Source: Sulfurimonas sp.
Lineage (GTDB): Bacteria > Campylobacterota > Campylobacteria > Campylobacterales > Sulfurimonadaceae
Direction: 5' to 3'
Length of the DNA stretch: 8,438 bases
Assembly: GCA_026987995.1 (NCBI GenBank)
Contig: JALSMC010000261.1
Coordinates: forward strand, 1 to 8,438
Made by a program: the position numbers and the translations under genes. This document shows, in pieces, positions 6,687-8,438 of this stretch (the stretch's first letter is position 1; every line of letters begins with the position of its first letter). Under the pieces are notes generated by a model that was not told the origin of the DNA, did not search any database, and saw nothing but the letters and a program-made list of their open reading frames with translations.

Positions 6687-7300
6687 GTGAAGAATTTAAT
6701 TATACTTACACTAGCAATATTGTTTAGCGCATGTGCTACACCACACATAGAACATACTCAAGATAATTTGTTACGTATTACCATGAAGAATAAAGTTGTT
6801 ATACAAGGAGAGGGTAGTCCACTTTTACACAAGAAGATAAAGCTTTTAAACCTCAATATAGAGCAAACTGTATTTCAGATGGATATAAGAGTATCTTAAC
6901 CTACGAAGATGCTACAGCCGATGCAGGATATAAGTTTAAATACGGCATTCAGAAAACCGTCGGCATTATATTTTCTAATTACAACTATGAACTTGTTGAT
7001 ATTAAAGGTAATATACATTTTTTTAAACTTGCCTCTAAAGATAAAGCAGAATATTTAATATTAGAAAATATGAATAAAAAAAGAGTAAAATTAATTTACG
7101 GATTAAATAAAAATATTTTTGATGGACTCCTTAAAGTTCTTTCAGATAACAAAACTACTTCTTTACACAACATTGTTTCTTCTAGATCAAATGAAATATT
7201 TAAAGATAAGAATGCTTACATTAAAAGTTCTTGGAACATGAAGAGTTCAGTGTTAAACAATCTTGTAATGAAAGTTGGAAGTGGCACAAGACCACTGTGA
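6687..7300 (+). pseudogene. Lipoprotein-like gene broken by a one-base frameshift
   Basis: A GTG start at 6687, with AAAGG nine bases upstream, opens a reading frame with a hydrophobic segment and the lipobox LFSAC at residues 12-16, so Cys16 would be lipidated after export. This frame stops at 6897-6899. The frame one base back is open from just after TAG at 6815-6817 down to the TGA at 7298-7300, and reads as ordinary protein. Joining them after the serine codon at 6816-6818 gives one product of about 204 residues; a single lost base near 6818-6821 explains the break. The ATG at 7070 is merely an internal methionine of that frame. No family was recognised and no further domain is visible. 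It could be a real mutation, a phase-variation-like event or a sequencing error; there is no long homopolymer at the junction. Confidence 0.65.
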
Positions 7301-7365
7301 AACTATTTTCAAGAGAATTTACATTATGTTAACCAAAATTATTAAATAAGGTCAGAATAGATAAA

Positions 7366-7575
7366 ATGAGTACAAAAGCACAGTTAATTATTGATATACA
7401 AGAACTACTAAATAGCCATGAAAATATTTCTACAACAACAGTTAACCCTGATTTGCTTGAGTTTATGGATGAGCAAACACTTATTAGTATAATAGGCTCA
7501 TTACTAGATCAAAAAGAGACACACTTAGAGGCTGATAACGAATGGCTTGAGCAATTTAAAAAAGACAAAAACTGA
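7366..7575 (+). CDS. Small acidic protein of unknown function
   Basis: A 69-residue protein, not recognised. It is predicted helical and acidic, rich in Glu, Asp and Leu, with a run LLEFMDEQTLISIIGSLLD at about 29-47 and a charged C-terminus EWLEQFKKDKN. It has no signal peptide, cysteine or membrane segment, so it should be cytoplasmic. In-frame sequence upstream reaches a stop at 7330 without another start codon, so the ATG at 7366 is the only choice; the nearest Shine-Dalgarno-like AAGG (7348-7351) is 14 bases away, which is far. The normal codon and residue pattern supports a real gene. It lies 168 bases before the response regulator and probably has its own end, so no functional link can be shown. 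Confidence 0.6.
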   Translation: MSTKAQLIIDIQELLNSHENISTTTVNPDLLEFMDEQTLISIIGSLLDQKETHLEADNEWLEQFKKDKN

Positions 7576-7586
7576 ATTAACAATAG

Positions 7587-7604
7587 AAAATATACATATT
7601 TTTT
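7587..7604 (+). terminator. Possible weak terminator after the small acidic gene
   Basis: AAAATAT (7587-7593) pairs with ATATTTT (7596-7602) and the T-run continues to 7604. The stem has only A-T pairs and a tiny loop, so termination would be weak. Confidence 0.3.
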
Positions 7605-7701
7605 AACAGTTTAATTTCTTTTATCCCCCTATTTCAGGTACTTATAAAATAACAGTTTTTATTTTGTTACTAATCGTTATAATTATAAATGAATTTTTAG
7701 C

Positions 7702-7714
7702 TATAATCTCAATA
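7702..7714 (+). promoter_or_regulatory. Promoter of the response regulator gene
   Basis: TATAAT at 7702-7707 follows a TTTTTAGC stretch and would start transcription near 7714, about 30 bases before the ATG. T-rich sequence lies upstream without a clear -35 box. The ribosome-binding site AGGA is at 7733-7736, seven bases before the ATG. Confidence 0.6.
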
Positions 7715-7743
7715 TAAATTAACTTAACAAACAGGATATTAAT

Positions 7744-8289
7744 ATGAGCAGTGTAGACTTAATTCAACTCACAGAACAGACTAAAAAACTATCAGCGATG
7801 GTAGTAGAAGATGAAAAAGTAGCAAATGAGCTTCTAAGTTCAACATTTAAAAACTTTTTTTCAAGTGTTGATTCATTTTTTGATGGAGAAACAGCTTTAA
7901 GCTTTTATAAGGAAAATCAACCAGATATTGTTTTTGTTGATATTGTAATGCCTGGTATGGATGGTATCGAACTTTCTCGTAAGATTCGTGAACTTAACCC
8001 TTCTCAGATTATTATTGTGATTTCTGCAAGTAATGATATAGAGAAGATTTCTGAATCTATTGAAGTTGGAGTAAATAGCTTTATTCAAAAGCCTATTGAT
8101 ACTAAAAAAATTATCGAGCTTTTAACTGGTGTTGCAGCAATGGTAGCTAAAAAGAAAAAGATAGAAACTAAAACATTTTCAATTTCACTTCCTTTAGACA
8201 TTTACGATACAGTAAATGAAAATGCTAAAGCTGAAAGTATCTCTAAAAATGCTGTAATCATTAGAGCCTTACGAAGTTTTTACGACTAA
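7744..8289 (+). CDS. Response regulator: receiver domain fused to a ribbon-helix-helix-like output domain
   Basis: A cytoplasmic two-component regulator of 181 residues. After a 17-residue lead, the receiver domain spans about 18-130: acidic pair Glu22-Asp23, phosphoacceptor Asp66 in FVDIVMPGMDG, switch Ser94, and Lys116 in the QKP motif, so all phosphotransfer residues are present. A lysine-rich linker (135-139) leads to about 40 residues (141-181) with a short strand TFSISLPL, a helix DIYDTVNENAKAES and a second helix SKNAVIIRALRSFYD. This is the layout of CopG/Arc-type ribbon-helix-helix domains, which bind DNA as dimers through the strand. It is therefore likely a phosphorylation-controlled DNA-binding protein with a small, uncommon output domain. 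No histidine kinase gene is adjacent, so it is an orphan in this window. The receiver is certain; the output call rests on pattern and is moderately sure. Confidence 0.9.
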   Translation: MSSVDLIQLTEQTKKLSAMVVEDEKVANELLSSTFKNFFSSVDSFFDGETALSFYKENQPDIVFVDIVMPGMDGIELSRKIRELNPSQIIIVISASNDIEKISESIEVGVNSFIQKPIDTKKIIELLTGVAAMVAKKKKIETKTFSISLPLDIYDTVNENAKAESISKNAVIIRALRSFYD

Positions 8290-8290
8290 T

Positions 8291-8346
8291 CCGAAATATC
8301 TTATAGATTTTATGTTTTATTAAGCATTTTATCTATATAATTTCGG
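8291..8346. repeat. Long imperfect inverted repeat between the response regulator and tRNA-Glu
   Basis: CCGAAAT (8291-8297) pairs with ATTTCGG (8340-8346), and TATAGAT (8302-8308) with ATCTATA (8331-8337), around a 22-base centre. It begins one base after the stop codon. No T-run follows, so it is at best an atypical terminator. Its right arm contains the tRNA -10 box. Confidence 0.5.
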
Positions 8347-8348
8347 CT
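8336..8348 (+). promoter_or_regulatory. Promoter of tRNA-Glu
   Basis: A perfect TATAAT at 8336-8341 predicts a start near 8348, giving a leader of about 20 bases that holds a small hairpin (TCAAC 8348-8352 with GTTGA 8359-8363) directly before the mature tRNA. RNase P would remove this leader. Confidence 0.6.
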
Positions 8349-8367
8349 CAACAAAACAGTTGAAAGT

Positions 8368-8438
8368 GGCCCCGTCGTCTAGCGGTTAGGATCCATGGTT
8401 TTCATCCATGTTACAGGAGTTCAATTCTCCTCGGGGTC
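8368..8438 (+). tRNA. trnE: tRNA-Glu (anticodon TTC), lacking only its last bases
   Basis: A full cloverleaf can be drawn: acceptor GGCCCCG (8368-8374) with CGGGGTC (8432-8438), D stem GTCT, anticodon stem CATGG/CCATG around loop TTTTCAT with anticodon TTC at 8401-8403, and T stem AGGAG/CTCCT around TTCAATT. The window ends at acceptor position 72, so the discriminator base and CCA are beyond the edge. It reads GAA and GAG codons; in bacteria Glu-tRNA also feeds tetrapyrrole synthesis, and Campylobacterota often make Gln-tRNA through misacylated tRNA. Confidence 0.96.

Noticed and set aside
6810..6830. Programmed -1 frameshifting in the lipoprotein gene.
   Set aside because: No slippery heptamer of the X XXY YYZ kind and no obvious downstream stem-loop are present; only a run of four T is nearby. 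A simple base deletion is the more economical reading.
7897..8088. Minus-strand open frame inside the response regulator gene.
   Set aside because: Antisense shadow over the receiver domain, with Asn-rich, Ile-rich composition typical of AT-rich antisense frames.

Overview
The window reads as chromosomal DNA from a low-GC member of the Campylobacterota (Epsilonproteobacteria), most like Sulfurimonas or a relative. The basis is the AT-rich composition, a monomeric NADP-type isocitrate dehydrogenase beside an LDH-like malate dehydrogenase, class II fumarase and succinyl-CoA ligase, AT-rich promoters recognisable mainly by their -10 boxes, and a type A RNase P RNA. The genus is an inference; no taxonomic search could be run.

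Left part (1-5507, all + strand): a citric-acid-cycle block. The 3' end of icd closes with a strong hairpin terminator. A second unit follows: mdh, fumC, sucC, sucD and a small HMA-type CxxC protein, with gaps of 4, 42 and 4 bases and finally a 1-base overlap, ended by another strong terminator. The order mdh-fumC-(fumarate reductase, not here)-sucCD follows the reductive arm from oxaloacetate to succinyl-CoA, and icd handles 2-oxoglutarate/isocitrate. That fits an organism running the cycle reductively or in both directions, although the genes alone cannot show direction.

Middle part (5535-6652): a leftward TetR-family regulator, a compact control region, and the rightward RNase P RNA gene rnpB. 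The control region holds four copies of a TGAAC-N4-GTTMA palindrome. Their centres lie 32, 31 and 32 bp apart, about three helical turns each. They surround a perfect TATAAT for the regulator and a candidate rightward -10. This is the most striking non-coding structure in the window: it looks like a cooperative autoregulatory operator array placed between tetR and rnpB. The rnpB call is supported by a complete P1/P2/P3/P4 pairing scheme, including the bulged U in P4.

Right part (6687-8438): a lipoprotein-like gene broken by a one-base frameshift; a 69-residue acidic protein of unknown function; a response regulator whose receiver domain is fused to what looks like a ribbon-helix-helix DNA-binding domain, an uncommon output type; and a tRNA-Glu(UUC) cut by the window edge just before its discriminator base. 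The right part looks more accessory than the metabolic block on the left.
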